DNA of 64,000 nucleotides from Aquincola tertiaricarbonis (lineage in GTDB: Bacteria > Pseudomonadota > Gammaproteobacteria > Burkholderiales > Burkholderiaceae_C). The DNA lies in the NCBI RefSeq assembly GCF_023573145.1, contig NZ_CP097635.1, positions 992,001 to 1,056,000 on the forward strand, in the 5' to 3' direction. Below, one piece after another: positions 1-9,960 of the stretch; the first letter of the stretch is position 1, and each line of letters opens with the position of its first letter. The position numbers were made by a program, and so were the translations under genes. The notes below the pieces were generated by a model, which worked only from the letters and a program-made list of their open reading frames with translations, was not told where the DNA came from and made no database searches.

Positions 1-2
1 TG

Positions 3-1560
<1,558 letters not shown>

Positions 1561-1589
1561 GTCCGTGGGACGTCGCAAGCCTTGCCCGA

Positions 1590-4457
1590 TCAACCATCGG
1601 CTTCCTCTAGCTCACGTTGCAGAAACAGCCAAACGCCACCATCGGCCGACGACAGGGCACGGATTCGGATGCTGCGGTCCGGATCGGCAAAGTCGCCCGT
1701 ATGCAGAAACTCAGCGTCCACGCTCCCGTTGGCGATGGCCGCATCGAGCACACCCTTGAAGGCCGGCGTGTTCATGCAAGGCGCAACGCGGGTGAAGAAA
1801 TCGAGTCCGATGTTCGGCCGGCCGTCCCACCCCGATTGTTCGGCCTCGCGCGCACTGAAAAACTCCACGTTGCCCAGGCTGTCGAGGCGAATCACCCCAA
1901 ACGGCAGGCGATTGATCTCATGGGCATGCAGCTGTTCAACCTGCTGCGCCAAGTCAGGGTCGTCAAAGCGAGGTTCGGACTTCACAGTTGCTCCTGGTTG
2001 CCGAGGGAGACCGCCGGCATTGGCCATCTTGACCATTCCCACCATGTAACTGGGCTTGCCTGTGTCGTCGCAGCACGGCAGCAAAAGGCGCTCGAACACC
2101 ACCGCCACACCCGCCTCCGTCTGGAATCGCATGTATTCGTAGACCGGCTCCTTTCGGCGTGCACAACGCCGGTACGCGGCCTCCAGGCCGCCAAACAGTA
2201 GATCGCCCTCCGCCACCGCAAAACCGAAGTCCAGCGCCCGGTTGGCTTGGTGGTCCAGTTCCGCCCCCACATGCAGCCGGCGCAGCTCGAACGGGACCAG
2301 TCCGATGACCTCCACCACAAAGATGGAGGGCATGTCCTGTTGTTTTTCGATTTCCATCGCAGCGAGGGTGGCCAGCGACCTCGGTGCCCGACGACTGGAC
2401 CAGGTGTCGTAAAACGCCACCAGGCTGGGATGCCGTATCCGGTGCGCCAGGCTCGGCGCGCGGCTCAATCGGCGACCCAGCACGGTCAAGACACTCTGGG
2501 CCAGCGTCGCCTGGCTGAAGGGCTTCTGCAGCACGGCCTCGCCCGCCAGCTGGCCTGGATCGGCGTGTCCCGTCATCAGCAGCACCTCCACCTGCGGCCG
2601 CAACAGGCGCACCGCCTGGGCGAGTTGCACCCCGTTGACAGTGGGCATGGCGACGTCGGTGATGACCAGATCAATCGCCCGGTCAGTTCGTGCCAAGGCC
2701 AGGGCCTGGGCTGCGTCGTCAACCGCCACAACCTCGTAGCCCAAGTCGCTCAGATACTGGACCACGGTAGGGCGGACCAGATCGTCGTCCTCCACCACGA
2801 GGATCTGCGCGTTCCCGTGCAAGGCCCGATCCAGCACCTCCTGCTCGTGGGCCGGAGAAAACTGGGCATCCGCCGCAGCCAGCGGCAGCTTCAAGCGCAC
2901 GGTGGTGCCGATGCCGAGCGTGCTGTCCAGGCTCAGATGGCCGCCGGAGCGCTCGGCAAACGCGCTCACCATGGCCAGACCCAGGCCGGTACCCTGCCCC
3001 GCCGCCTTGGTGGTGAAGAACGGCTCTCTGGCACGCGCCAAGGTCTGTGCGTCCATACCGGCTCCCGTGTCCGAGAGTTCAAGGGTCAACCAGCCTGCAT
3101 GGGTAGGCAGCGCCGCCACTGCAGCGTCTTCCCGGTGCACCCCCAAGCGGAGCGTCCCCCCACCCGGCATGGCATCACGGGCGTTGATCGCCAGGTTGAG
3201 CAAAGCGACTTCCAACTGGTAAGGGTCCACCAGGACGCGACCGGTCTGCGACGTGTCAAGCAGCACACGGATCGTCGGACCTACCGTCAGCTGCAACAGC
3301 TGCTTGCACCCATTGAGCAGCGTCGCCATGTCCGTCAGCTGGGCATCGATGGTCTGGGTGCGCGCGAAGCCCATCAACTGGCGCACCAAACGGGTGGCCC
3401 GCTCGACCGCACCCAGCCCGCGCGCCACCAACTCCAGCGCGCCGGGGTCGTCAATCTTGCGCTTCAGCAGGTGCAGGGAGCCCGAGACGGCGGCCAGCAC
3501 ATTGTTGAAGTCGTGCGCGATGCCGCCCGCCAACAGACCCAGCACCTCCAGCTTCTTGGCTTGAGCCAGTGCCTGATCGATTTTTTTGGCATGCGTGCGT
3601 TCCTGCTGAAGCAAACGCTGCAGCGCCACCAGCTTTTTGCCTCGCTTCACGCTGAGGCTGGCCATGCGCTCCTGCGAGATGTCGCGCGCTGTGCCGTGCA
3701 AGCGCACCACTCGCCCTGCCCCATCGATTTCTGCCGCACCCCGGCCTTCCAACCAGCCTGTGGTGCCATCTGCACGCCGAAACTGCAGGTCTAAACGGAA
3801 AGCAGCCCCGCCGGCCAACAAGGCTCGCACCGCTTGATCCAAGCGAGCCCAGCTCTCCGCTGTGTACAGGCTGGCGTGTTCGGCATACGACGGCGGCAGC
3901 CGACGGGGATCCAAGCCAAACAACCCATACAGCTGCTCGGACCAAGTGACGATGTCCGCATCGATCTCCCATTCCCAGCTGCCGATCTTGCACAGCCGCT
4001 GTGCCTGCAGCAGGGCCGCTTCGCTGCGCTGCAGCCGCTGGTAGGCCGCCTGACACCGTTCGTGCTCAGCGGCCAGCGCCAGCCGAACCCGATGCAGTTC
4101 GGTGACGTCGGTGACTTCCACGGCAAATCCCGCCACCTCGTCACCTTGCCAGTCCGGGATGTAGTGCGCCAGGCCGTAGCGATGGGAGCCATCTTTGTGG
4201 GGCACCACCCGCTCGAACGTTTGCGGTTCGCCGCTCAGGGCTGCGCGAGCGTGCGGCTCGTTGAGCGCGAACAGCTCCGGGCCCAGCAATGACGCCAGCG
4301 TGGTGCCCTCCACAGCTGCCCCCTCCACGCCGAACCAACGTTCGTAGGCCGCGTTGGCATAACAACACCGAAGCTGCCGGTCCCAGTAAGCCAACATCGA
4401 AGGGACCAACGCCAAGACCCGAAGAGGGGCCGGACCAACAGCACTTTCGTTTGGCAT
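1590..4457 (-). CDS. PAS-PAS-histidine kinase-REC-PAS-PYP-like sensor protein
   Basis: A 955-aa soluble sensor kinase. The ATG at 4457 is chosen because GGAG lies 9 nt upstream; a GTG at 4502 would add 15 residues. Order: PAS about 15-120; PAS about 160-265; dimerisation helix with H315 in GGIAHDFNN; ATPase domain with N421/N425, DTGAGM and GTGLGLAMV; receiver about 551-660 with phosphoacceptor D601 and K645; a PAS_5-like domain about 675-815; and a C-terminal domain about 845-950 resembling photoactive yellow protein. In the last, C894 in VAPC matches the chromophore cysteine (PYP Cys69), E871 matches Glu46, F867 matches Tyr42 and S875 matches Thr50, with the same 23-residue E-to-C spacing. 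It converges on the broken kinase ending at 1560. Blue-light sensing is inferred; no chromophore-synthesis gene is in the window. Confidence 0.88.
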   Translation of the reverse strand: MPNESAVGPAPLRVLALVPSMLAYWDRQLRCCYANAAYERWFGVEGAAVEGTTLASLLGPELFALNEPHARAALSGEPQTFERVVPHKDGSHRYGLAHYIPDWQGDEVAGFAVEVTDVTELHRVRLALAAEHERCQAAYQRLQRSEAALLQAQRLCKIGSWEWEIDADIVTWSEQLYGLFGLDPRRLPPSYAEHASLYTAESWARLDQAVRALLAGGAAFRLDLQFRRADGTTGWLEGRGAAEIDGAGRVVRLHGTARDISQERMASLSVKRGKKLVALQRLLQQERTHAKKIDQALAQAKKLEVLGLLAGGIAHDFNNVLAAVSGSLHLLKRKIDDPGALELVARGLGAVERATRLVRQLMGFARTQTIDAQLTDMATLLNGCKQLLQLTVGPTIRVLLDTSQTGRVLVDPYQLEVALLNLAINARDAMPGGGTLRLGVHREDAAVAALPTHAGWLTLELSDTGAGMDAQTLARAREPFFTTKAAGQGTGLGLAMVSAFAERSGGHLSLDSTLGIGTTVRLKLPLAAADAQFSPAHEQEVLDRALHGNAQILVVEDDDLVRPTVVQYLSDLGYEVVAVDDAAQALALARTDRAIDLVITDVAMPTVNGVQLAQAVRLLRPQVEVLLMTGHADPGQLAGEAVLQKPFSQATLAQSVLTVLGRRLSRAPSLAHRIRHPSLVAFYDTWSSRRAPRSLATLAAMEIEKQQDMPSIFVVEVIGLVPFELRRLHVGAELDHQANRALDFGFAVAEGDLLFGGLEAAYRRCARRKEPVYEYMRFQTEAGVAVVFERLLLPCCDDTGKPSYMVGMVKMANAGGLPRQPGATVKSEPRFDDPDLAQQVEQLHAHEINRLPFGVIRLDSLGNVEFFSAREAEQSGWDGRPNIGLDFFTRVAPCMNTPAFKGVLDAAIANGSVDAEFLHTGDFADPDRSIRIRALSSADGGVWLFLQRELEEADG

Positions 4458-4647
4458 GGTGAGATGCTCCGCGTTTCTCAGGTTAGGTCGCCATCGACGC
4501 ACATCCTCATTCTGTTACACACCAAACAGGAACGAGTTGATCTAGGTCAGTCGCTGCGGTCATGCAAGTGCCCCTCTGGAATCATGAATGATCGCACTAA
4601 AGCATGACTGACACGCGTCGAAAGCCTGCAACTTCACTGAACACGTC

Positions 4648-4950
4648 ATGCGTACCAACCTGCCGGTCAGCCAGCGTCAGTTCCACTTCCCCTCCGACGC
4701 GACCCTGATGTCCACCACCGACACCCACTCGCGCGACCTCATCAAAGAAGTGGTGGAGATGCCTGATACGCAGGTCGACCGAGTTATTCGTTCGTTTGAA
4801 TCTAACGAGGGGAAACTGTCGAACGTGCTGGCTAGAGAAATTCCTCTGCTGACGCAGGAAGGCGCTTGGCGTGACATTGAAGCGGCGATGCGCAAGGCTT
4901 TCGACGATGGTCCGAGCTTTGATGCAGTAAAGCTGTATAAAAAGCATTAA
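4648..4950 (+). pseudogene. Chimeric 100-aa ORF: Aer-like chemoreceptor N-terminus joined to a Fic-like C-terminal tail
   Basis: The first about 26 residues (MRTNLPVSQ...DATLMSTTDTHS) look like the start of PAS-type Aer-like chemoreceptors, which normally continue into a PAS core. Here the sequence changes at about 4726 into a segment (MPDTQVDRVIRSF, GKLSNVLAREIPLLTQEG) that resembles the C-terminal tail of Fic/filamentation-type proteins. No insertion sequence sits at the join. The frame is open and has an ATG, but neither parent domain is complete, so I read it as a deletion fusion rather than a working gene. Base use is more AT-rich than the flanking DNA in the second half. The Fic assignment is the weaker half of the call. 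Confidence 0.5.
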
Positions 4951-5145
4951 TACCTTCCCGGTTCTAAGAGTGTGAGCGTGCGCTGAGAGCGTGACGCAAA
5001 CGCAAAAGCCTCTCATCGCTGTAGCTTGGAGCTGGGCGCACGCGCGCAGCTCACTCATTCAGCACCAAGCATCAGCAATCGCAGGAGTAAGCTCGCACCA
5101 AACGCCAGAGGGCCGGGGCGCGCCGGCTATGAACGAGGGAGGCCC

Positions 5146-5595
5146 ATGTCGATTGGATTCCGCTTTCTCCAGCTTGCCGTCATCACTCCGATGGCTGCGC
5201 TTGTGACCTCATGCGCGTCAACGTTGCCAACACCACCGGGCACCACGCCAAGCCCGGCCGCCAGCTTTGGTCCCACGGTGGAGGCCAAGTCCACGGCGCG
5301 TGGCGCGCAAGCTGCACGGCTGTGTTTTGCGCCACGCTATCCCGTCGAAGCGCTGCAGGCCGATGTGGAAGGAACCACTCGGTTGCAGCTGGAGGTGTCC
5401 GAGGAGGGGCGCGTGCTACAGACGACCGTCTTGCGGTCGGCTGGGCTCACCGGTCTGCACAAGAAGCTCGACCAAGCCGCCATCGACTCGTTTGCGGACT
5501 GCCCGTTTCGCCCAGCGCTGGACGCTCAAGGGCGGCAAGTACGTGGCGCGGCGGTAGTGGAATTTCAATGGCGGATTGAGGACGCCAAGCGCTAG
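5146..5595 (+). CDS. Lipoprotein with a TonB C-terminal-like domain
   Basis: A 149-aa protein. The ATG at 5146 follows GAGGGAGG and starts a lipoprotein signal: a hydrophobic stretch ending in LVTSC at residues about 16-20, so the mature protein should be lipid-anchored. Residues about 55-145 match the TonB C-terminal fold seen in energy-transducer-like proteins (RYPVEALQADVEGTTRLQL, then GLHKKLDQAAIDSFADCPFRPA). The stop codon TAG is part of the CTAG target used by the IS5 copy that begins directly after it, so the coding sequence itself is intact. It lacks the N-terminal membrane anchor and proline-rich linker of a true TonB, so transport energisation is not established. Confidence 0.7.
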   Translation: MSIGFRFLQLAVITPMAALVTSCASTLPTPPGTTPSPAASFGPTVEAKSTARGAQAARLCFAPRYPVEALQADVEGTTRLQLEVSEEGRVLQTTVLRSAGLTGLHKKLDQAAIDSFADCPFRPALDAQGRQVRGAAVVEFQWRIEDAKR

Positions 5596-6780
5596 GGAAG
5601 GTCTGCACAACTACGTGCCGATCCGAATAGCCTGACCGCCCTGCGCCAGGGATGATCACGCTCATGAAGCAGCTCGGACTTGGCCTGAACCTGTCGACGA
5701 AGAAGACCCGAAAGCGCGAGTTCCTCGAAGAGATGGAACGCGTGGTGCCGTGGTCGGCGCTGATGCAGGTGGTGGAGCCGTACTACCCCAAGGCCAAGAC
5801 CGGACGGCCGCCGTTTCCCATCGAGACCATGCTGCGAGTTCACTACCTGCAGCAATGGTTCGCGCTGTCCGACCCGGCGATGGAAGAGGCGCTGCACGAC
5901 ATGCCCGTCTTCCGTGAGTTCGCTCGTTTGGGCGAAGGTGTCGAGCGATTGCCCGACGAGACCACCATCCTGAGGTTTCGGCACCTGCTGGAGAAGCACG
6001 ATTTGGCCACCGACATGCTGCGGGTGGTCAACGACATCCTCCAGGCCAAGGGCCTGATGATGAAGAAGGGCACCGTCGTCGACGCCACCTTGATCGCCGC
6101 GCCGAGTTCGACCAAGAACGCCGAGGGCGAGCGGGACCCCGAGATGAAGCAGGCCAAGAAGGGCAACCAGTGGTACTTCGGCATGAAGGCCCACATCGGC
6201 GTGGACGCGCACTCCGGCTTGGTGCACAGCGTCGTGGGCACGGCCGCCAGCGTCAACGACGTGACGCAGGCCGGCGCACTGCTGCACGGTGACGAGGAGG
6301 TCGCCTTTGGAGACGCGGGCTACCAAGGCGTGCACAAGCGCATCGAAGCCCAGGGGCCGCAGTGGCACGTGGCCATGCGGCCAGGGTTGCGGCGCAAGCT
6401 CAACCCGTTCATCGCGCCGCACTTCGAGGCGCTGAGCCTGGAGAAGTGGAAGGCAAGCATCCGGGCCAAGGTCGAGCATCCGTTCCGGGTAATCAAGCGG
6501 CAGTTCGGCTACACAAAGGTTCGCTACCGAGGATTGGCCAAGAACACGGCGCAGATCGCCACGCTCTTCGCGCTGTCAAACCTGTGGATGGCGAGGCGGC
6601 AGCTGATCGGAGCGCAGGGATGAGTGCGTCCGCGGTGCCTTGCAGGGGCCTGCGGAGCGCTGCAGCAGGCCCAACCGGGGCCTCGAAGACGCCGCGAATC
6701 GCCTCGGTGCAGCCAGACGGCGCTTGACGATCATCGAATCGGCTCGACGGGCGCATCGCATCGCGTTGTGCAGACCTTCC
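5596..6780 (+). mobile_element. IS5-group insertion sequence, copy 1
   Basis: A 1,185-bp element with terminal inverted repeats GGAAGGTCTGCACAAC at the left and its complement at the right. It is flanked by CTAG at 5592-5595 and 6781-6784, the YTAR-type target of this group. It appears identical over its whole length to the copy at 35188-36372. Encodes one transposase. Confidence 0.93.
5652..6623 (+). CDS. IS5-family transposase (copy 1)
   Basis: A 323-aa DDE transposase, full length for the IS5 group. The N-terminal region carries the typical FLEEMERVVPW and PYYPKAKTGRPP blocks. Catalytic acids lie in VVDATLIAAPS (first D), FGDAGYQG (second D) and KASIRAKVEHPFR (E). The start at 5652 is one choice; an internal ATG at 5664 is also plausible. 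No frameshift or stop is seen, so this copy should be able to make active enzyme and mobilise its relatives in the window. Confidence 0.93.
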   Translation: MITLMKQLGLGLNLSTKKTRKREFLEEMERVVPWSALMQVVEPYYPKAKTGRPPFPIETMLRVHYLQQWFALSDPAMEEALHDMPVFREFARLGEGVERLPDETTILRFRHLLEKHDLATDMLRVVNDILQAKGLMMKKGTVVDATLIAAPSSTKNAEGERDPEMKQAKKGNQWYFGMKAHIGVDAHSGLVHSVVGTAASVNDVTQAGALLHGDEEVAFGDAGYQGVHKRIEAQGPQWHVAMRPGLRRKLNPFIAPHFEALSLEKWKASIRAKVEHPFRVIKRQFGYTKVRYRGLAKNTAQIATLFALSNLWMARRQLIGAQG

Positions 6781-6869
6781 CTAGCTTTACGCTCACCAGG
6801 TCCGGTGCCAACTGGGTCCGACGCGAAGGTGCTTCCAGCCGTTCTTGCGTTGCACCGTGGAGGCGCAGG

Positions 6870-7124
6870 TTGGCAGTCGCCGAACATGTGTGGTTTGACG
6901 TGGTGATGCAGCCACGAGCTCGCCGCTGCCGGCTTGATCATGTACTGCTTGATCAGCGGTGGGATCTGCTCGCCAATCAGGATGCAGAGCAGCCCCACTA
7001 GCGCGATCACCGGTGGGGCCGGCGAACGTACCTAAAAAAGCGCGTAGATGACGCCGACCAGCAGGCCGAGCGCCACCGAAAGCAGGTAATCAGTCAATTG
7101 CGCCGACTGGAAAACGCTCCGCAT
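6870..7124 (-). pseudogene. XapX-domain small membrane protein with an internal stop
   Basis: Read from ATG 7124, the frame gives a hydrophobic helix (YLLSVALGLLVGVIYALF), then a TAG stop at codon 31, then continues in the same frame with VRSPAPPVIALVGLLCILIG, the signature second half of XapX-family proteins, followed by GEQIPPLIKQ. A single substitution in a run of six T explains the stop. The 3' end is unclear because the frame runs on towards the IS5 element at 6780; the family is normally about 60-90 aa. XapX proteins are small two-helix membrane proteins of unknown role. Confidence 0.72.
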
Positions 7125-7159
7125 ATTGGCGGTGAGGTGTTTATGCGCATGTCGGGATG

Positions 7160-7435
7160 TTAGGCGCCAGCCGCGCGCAGCCCGCGCTCGATGTTATTCA
7201 ACTTTCGCTCGATGTCAGCTTGCGCTCTTGCCGATAGCTTCGCATCCTTATCAGCAAGTATCAATGCCCACTGTTCCCGGACGAACGGGAGTCCGAACTC
7301 GAGAACGGCGTCCAAAACCAAATAAAACGCGCCGTGGCGGAGTGCGCTGCGCACAAGCACTTCACTTGAAAGGTTGGGGTTCGACCAAGCCAAGCCGCGT
7401 GATGGATCTGCCAAGGAAACTCGTTTGGCTTTCAT
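7160..7435 (-). CDS. Conserved hypothetical protein, 91 aa (NIERGLRAA tail)
   Basis: The frame is open well upstream, but the ATG at 7435 begins the part that looks like protein (MKAKRVSLADPSRGLAWSNP). No strong ribosome site is seen before it. The sequence is mixed charged/hydrophobic, with a central hydrophobic stretch (GAFYLVLDAVLEFGLPFV) and a charged helical tail (ADIERKLNNIERGLRAA). The same tail occurs at 33726-33778, where an IS150-like element has removed the rest of the gene, so the family is present twice in this window. I do not recognise a function. Confidence 0.5.
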   Translation of the reverse strand: MKAKRVSLADPSRGLAWSNPNLSSEVLVRSALRHGAFYLVLDAVLEFGLPFVREQWALILADKDAKLSARAQADIERKLNNIERGLRAAGA

Positions 7436-7784
7436 GCACCAAGCATATGAGTTTCGCATGGAGCTGCAAAGCCGTGTGACCAGTGCCACGGCTGCCGCCA
7501 GATGCCTACTTGCTGACACTGAGCAGCAAAAGCGGACACTTTTGCAGACGACCGCGCCAGGCCCAATAGTTACGGAATGACAAAGCATGCTGCGCGGCTT
7601 GAGAGGTAGTCGCCGTAGCGCTCACCCTTCACCGGGCCGGTGTCTGGACCGGTAGAAGGCATGCAGGCTCTTGGCTCTTATCGCTCGCCCTATGCGTTCG
7701 GGCTTGTCGTCACTGTTGTGTATAGCAGGGAGCCGAAGCCGCGGGTGTGTTTGGTTTTCTGGTCGGCTGGTGGATACTGCCCGT
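7436..7784. other. No gene recognised
   Basis: About 350 bases between a minus-strand hypothetical gene and a plus-strand HicB-like gene. Short open frames exist on both strands but none has recognisable protein character. A toxin gene (hicA) would be expected here if the HicB-like gene were part of a complete pair; I could not find one. Confidence 0.5.
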
Positions 7785-8087
7785 ATGGCCAAGCTTCAGT
7801 TCGCATACCCGGTTTCTCTGCTCAACGGCCACGACGGCCTTGTACACATCAGCTGCCGCGATCTGCCTGAGTTCACTCTGTGCCTGCCTTCAGAGATGGA
7901 CGTGGTGCGAATATTGGACGCAGCTGAAATCGTTCTGGACTCCGTGGTTGACCAGTACATCCACCAAGGTAGGCCTCTGCCCCATCCTTCACATCGAGAG
8001 CTAGGTGAGTACCTTTTGGCCCCCTCTCCCTCAATGATCGTAAAGGCTGCCAAGCACCAACCTGAACCGCCAGAGTGCGAGCGCTAG
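7785..8087 (+). CDS. HicB-like antitoxin-type protein, apparently orphan
   Basis: A 100-aa protein from ATG 7785 (MAKLQFAYPVSLL). Residues about 5-65 follow the HicB partial RNase-H-like pattern: a beta strand with FAYPVSLL, then DLPEFTLCLPS, then a helix DAAEIVLDSVVDQYI and a charged RPLPHPS turn. In HicAB pairs HicB neutralises the HicA mRNA interferase, and hicA usually lies directly next to it; none is visible on either side. The C-terminal about 30 residues are unassigned and carry no clear DNA-binding domain. Likely a remnant antitoxin or a HicB-fold protein with another role. Confidence 0.6.
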   Translation: MAKLQFAYPVSLLNGHDGLVHISCRDLPEFTLCLPSEMDVVRILDAAEIVLDSVVDQYIHQGRPLPHPSHRELGEYLLAPSPSMIVKAAKHQPEPPECER

Positions 8088-8099
8088 CTTGGGTGCCGT

Positions 8100-8410
8100 G
8101 TGCTTCAAGCTAGGCGGATCGTCGCCTTGCAAGGCTGCGGTCCTGGATAAGTTGGGCGGGCTCCTCTTCTTCTACAGCCTGCTTTGCTTCGGCCACCAGT
8201 TCGCCTGCATCGTCGGCTCCCTTCATTCGTTCACCTGAATCGGCCAGCGCTTGCGCTGTCTCCGCCCTCCCCTGAGCGCCGTTGCCTCTTGGAGGCTCAT
8301 GTCTCGGCCGCCTGCTTGGCCTGCCGTTCTACCTGAACCGCCTTCGCTTGGGCCGCTTGCAGTTGTCAGAGCCGTCAACATCCCGGTGCGCCTGGCGTGA
8401 TTCTGGCGCC
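8100..8410 (-). pseudogene. Decayed paralogue of the membrane/coiled-coil gene at 14013-14359
   Basis: No single frame is open, but pieces in different minus-strand frames read QLQAAQAKAVQVERQAKQAA and later RAETAQALADSGERMKGADD, an Ala/Gln/Glu-rich helical composition. At the DNA level the stretch near 8340-8410 aligns with the gene at 14013-14359 (shared blocks around the GGCGCC, CATCACGC and GCAAGC...GCGAAGG segments). I read it as an old copy broken by several frameshifts. No function can be given. Confidence 0.4.
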
Positions 8411-8551
8411 CCAAGCCCCAGCCCCTGGCACATCTAGCGCGTCGCGAGCTACCAGCCGCCTTGCACCGACCGCGCTAAGCGGTTGTGATGAACCGTTTTG
8501 GCTGTGAGGCATATCTATTGCTGGCCAGTCGGCCGGCCCTCACAGTTCCCC

Positions 8552-8995
8552 ATGAACAAACCAGTTCCTCCATCCCAACCTGCGCCCGCGGTGGTCCCGG
8601 TGATCGCAGAGTCCGTTGTCGTCCAACGCCAAGTGGAGACGGCTGGCCAGTTACGCGTACGCATCCGGGCGACGACCGTTACGGAGCAGGTGCCGCTCGA
8701 ACAGGTGGTGCAGCAAGCGCACGTTGAGCGGGTGGCCGTGGGGCGGCCCTGTGCAGAGCGTGAACCAGCTCGCTATGAATCCGACGTGCTGGTCGTTCCG
8801 GTGTATGAGGAAGTGGTCACCATCTCCCGCCAGCTCGTCCTCAAGGAAGAGCTGCGGGTGCGGCTTATGAACACCACGTCTTCCACCGTCCAGGCCGTGG
8901 ACGTGCGCCGTGAGGAAGCGATCGTGGAACGTTTGCAGCCCGATGGGTCTTGGGTCGAAGTCAAAGACGACCAGGGCAACAGCGAAACGCCCTGA
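8552..8995 (+). CDS. DUF2382 (YsnF/AvaK-like) domain protein, short form
   Basis: A 147-aa protein from ATG 8552 (MNKPVPPSQPAP). After a proline-rich start, residues about 20-130 show the alternating charged/valine strands of DUF2382 (VIAESVVVQRQVETAG, VPVYEEVVTISRQLVLKEEL, VRREEAIVERL). This domain occurs in stress-induced proteins such as YsnF and AvaK; its biochemical role is unknown. It stands next to a DUF892 gene (9077) and a longer DUF2382 protein (10299), a grouping common in stress-response clusters of proteobacteria. Confidence 0.75.
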   Translation: MNKPVPPSQPAPAVVPVIAESVVVQRQVETAGQLRVRIRATTVTEQVPLEQVVQQAHVERVAVGRPCAEREPARYESDVLVVPVYEEVVTISRQLVLKEELRVRLMNTTSSTVQAVDVRREEAIVERLQPDGSWVEVKDDQGNSETP

Positions 8996-9076
8996 GGCAA
9001 ATGCGCAACGCGGGGAGGTCGCCTCGGGAGCGCGGCTTGCCTGTAAAGCAGGTCTTTTTCCACTGCAACGCTAAAG

Positions 9077-9592
9077 ATGAAACCCAAGACTGTTCAAGAA
9101 CTCTTCATCCACGAGCTCTCGGACACCTACAACGCCGAGAAGCAGATGACGCGGTCGCTGCCGAAGATGGCGCGCGCTTCCACCGCACCCGATCTTGCTG
9201 CAGCCTTCGAGCAACACCTGGAAGAAACCCGCGGTCAGGTCGAGCGCATTGACAAGATCGTGGAACTGACGGGCTTCAAGCTCAAGCGCCTGAAGTGCGC
9301 AGCCATGGAAGGTCTCATCGAGGAAAGCCAGGACCTCATCGACGAGATCGACAAAGGCCCTCTGCTCGACATCGCTCTCATGGGCGCAGCGCAGAAGGCC
9401 AAGCATTACGAGATCGCCAGCTACACCACGCTGGTGATGCTCGCCGGCAAGCTGGGCCTCACCGAGGCCGCCAGCCTGCTGGAGGAGACCTTGGCCGAAG
9501 AAAAGGCTACTGACGAGAAGCTGGGGCTGCTGGCGCAATCGGCCGCCATGGACGACGCCATCGAAGACGAAGTAGCCGACGCCAAAGCTTGA
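9077..9592 (+). CDS. YciE/YciF-type ferritin-like stress protein (DUF892)
   Basis: A 171-aa all-helical protein with the DUF892 opening (MKPKTVQELFIHELSDTYNA) and repeated four-helix-bundle segments: EKQMTRSLPKMA, AFEQHLEETRGQVERID, HYEIASYTTLVMLAGKLGL, LLEETLAEEKATDEKL. The family is a ferritin-like di-iron fold, with Glu/His candidates in HELSDTYNAEKQ, EQHLEET, HYEIASY and LEETLAEE. Members are induced in stationary phase and osmotic stress; ferroxidase activity is suggested but not proven for most. It lies between two DUF2382 genes on the same strand, consistent with a shared stress regulon. Confidence 0.85.
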   Translation: MKPKTVQELFIHELSDTYNAEKQMTRSLPKMARASTAPDLAAAFEQHLEETRGQVERIDKIVELTGFKLKRLKCAAMEGLIEESQDLIDEIDKGPLLDIALMGAAQKAKHYEIASYTTLVMLAGKLGLTEAASLLEETLAEEKATDEKLGLLAQSAAMDDAIEDEVADAKA

Positions 9593-9633
9593 CGATTGTC
9601 TGAGGTCTGGGTGGCCTGGGCTGCCTTCATCAG

Positions 9634-9653
9634 GCTGACTGCAGCCAGTCAGC
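9634..9653. terminator. Hairpin between convergent genes
   Basis: GCTGACTG and CAGTCAGC form an 8-bp stem with a CAGC loop. It sits in the short space between the DUF892 gene ending at 9592 (plus) and the stop of the minus-strand gene at 9649, so it could serve both directions. There is no following U-run, so it is a weak intrinsic terminator at best. Confidence 0.4.
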
Positions 9654-9960
9654 AGTCAGCCTGCAGGTGCTGGCATCGCCACACCTGCACCTTCTCCCCT
9701 CCCCCTGTCTGCGACGGCTGCTTCCCTCTCAGGAACATGCCATTCCGGTCCAACCGCAAGATCTCGGGGTCCAAGAGCGGGCACAGCAGATCCTGTCCAT
9801 TGGCCGGGCCCGCCAAGGCAACCACTCGGGCCGTCTTGCGAGGGTAGCCCGTGCGCCCATCCATCAGGTAATCGATGGACAGCACCCCTACAACGCCCAG
9901 CCGTGGCGCACGGGTGTTGACAGCGCCTTCACTTCCCAACTGGAGGACGGACCAGGTCAA
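9649..9960 (-). CDS. Conserved-looking hypothetical protein, up to 103 aa
   Basis: The minus-strand frame has good protein character from about residue 27 on: GVLSIDYLMDGRTGYPRKTA, ARVVALAGPANGQDLLCPLL, DPEILRLDRNGMFLRG, KVQVWRC. I do not know the family. The start is uncertain: ATG 9960 lies inside the end of the gene that begins at 10159, giving a 32-base overlap, while later starts (GTG codons near residue 23) would reduce this. With the upstream gene it could form a two-gene operon reading away from the DUF2382 gene at 10299. Confidence 0.45.
   Translation of the reverse strand: MTWSVLQLGSEGAVNTRAPRLGVVGVLSIDYLMDGRTGYPRKTARVVALAGPANGQDLLCPLLDPEILRLDRNGMFLRGKQPSQTGGGEKVQVWRCQHLQADC

Noticed and set aside
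5592..6784. CTAG on both sides of IS5 copies 1 and 2 as proof of simple insertion
   Set aside because: CTAG is the target site of this group, so any two copies will show it on both sides even after recombination; the flanks of copy 2 do not match each other.
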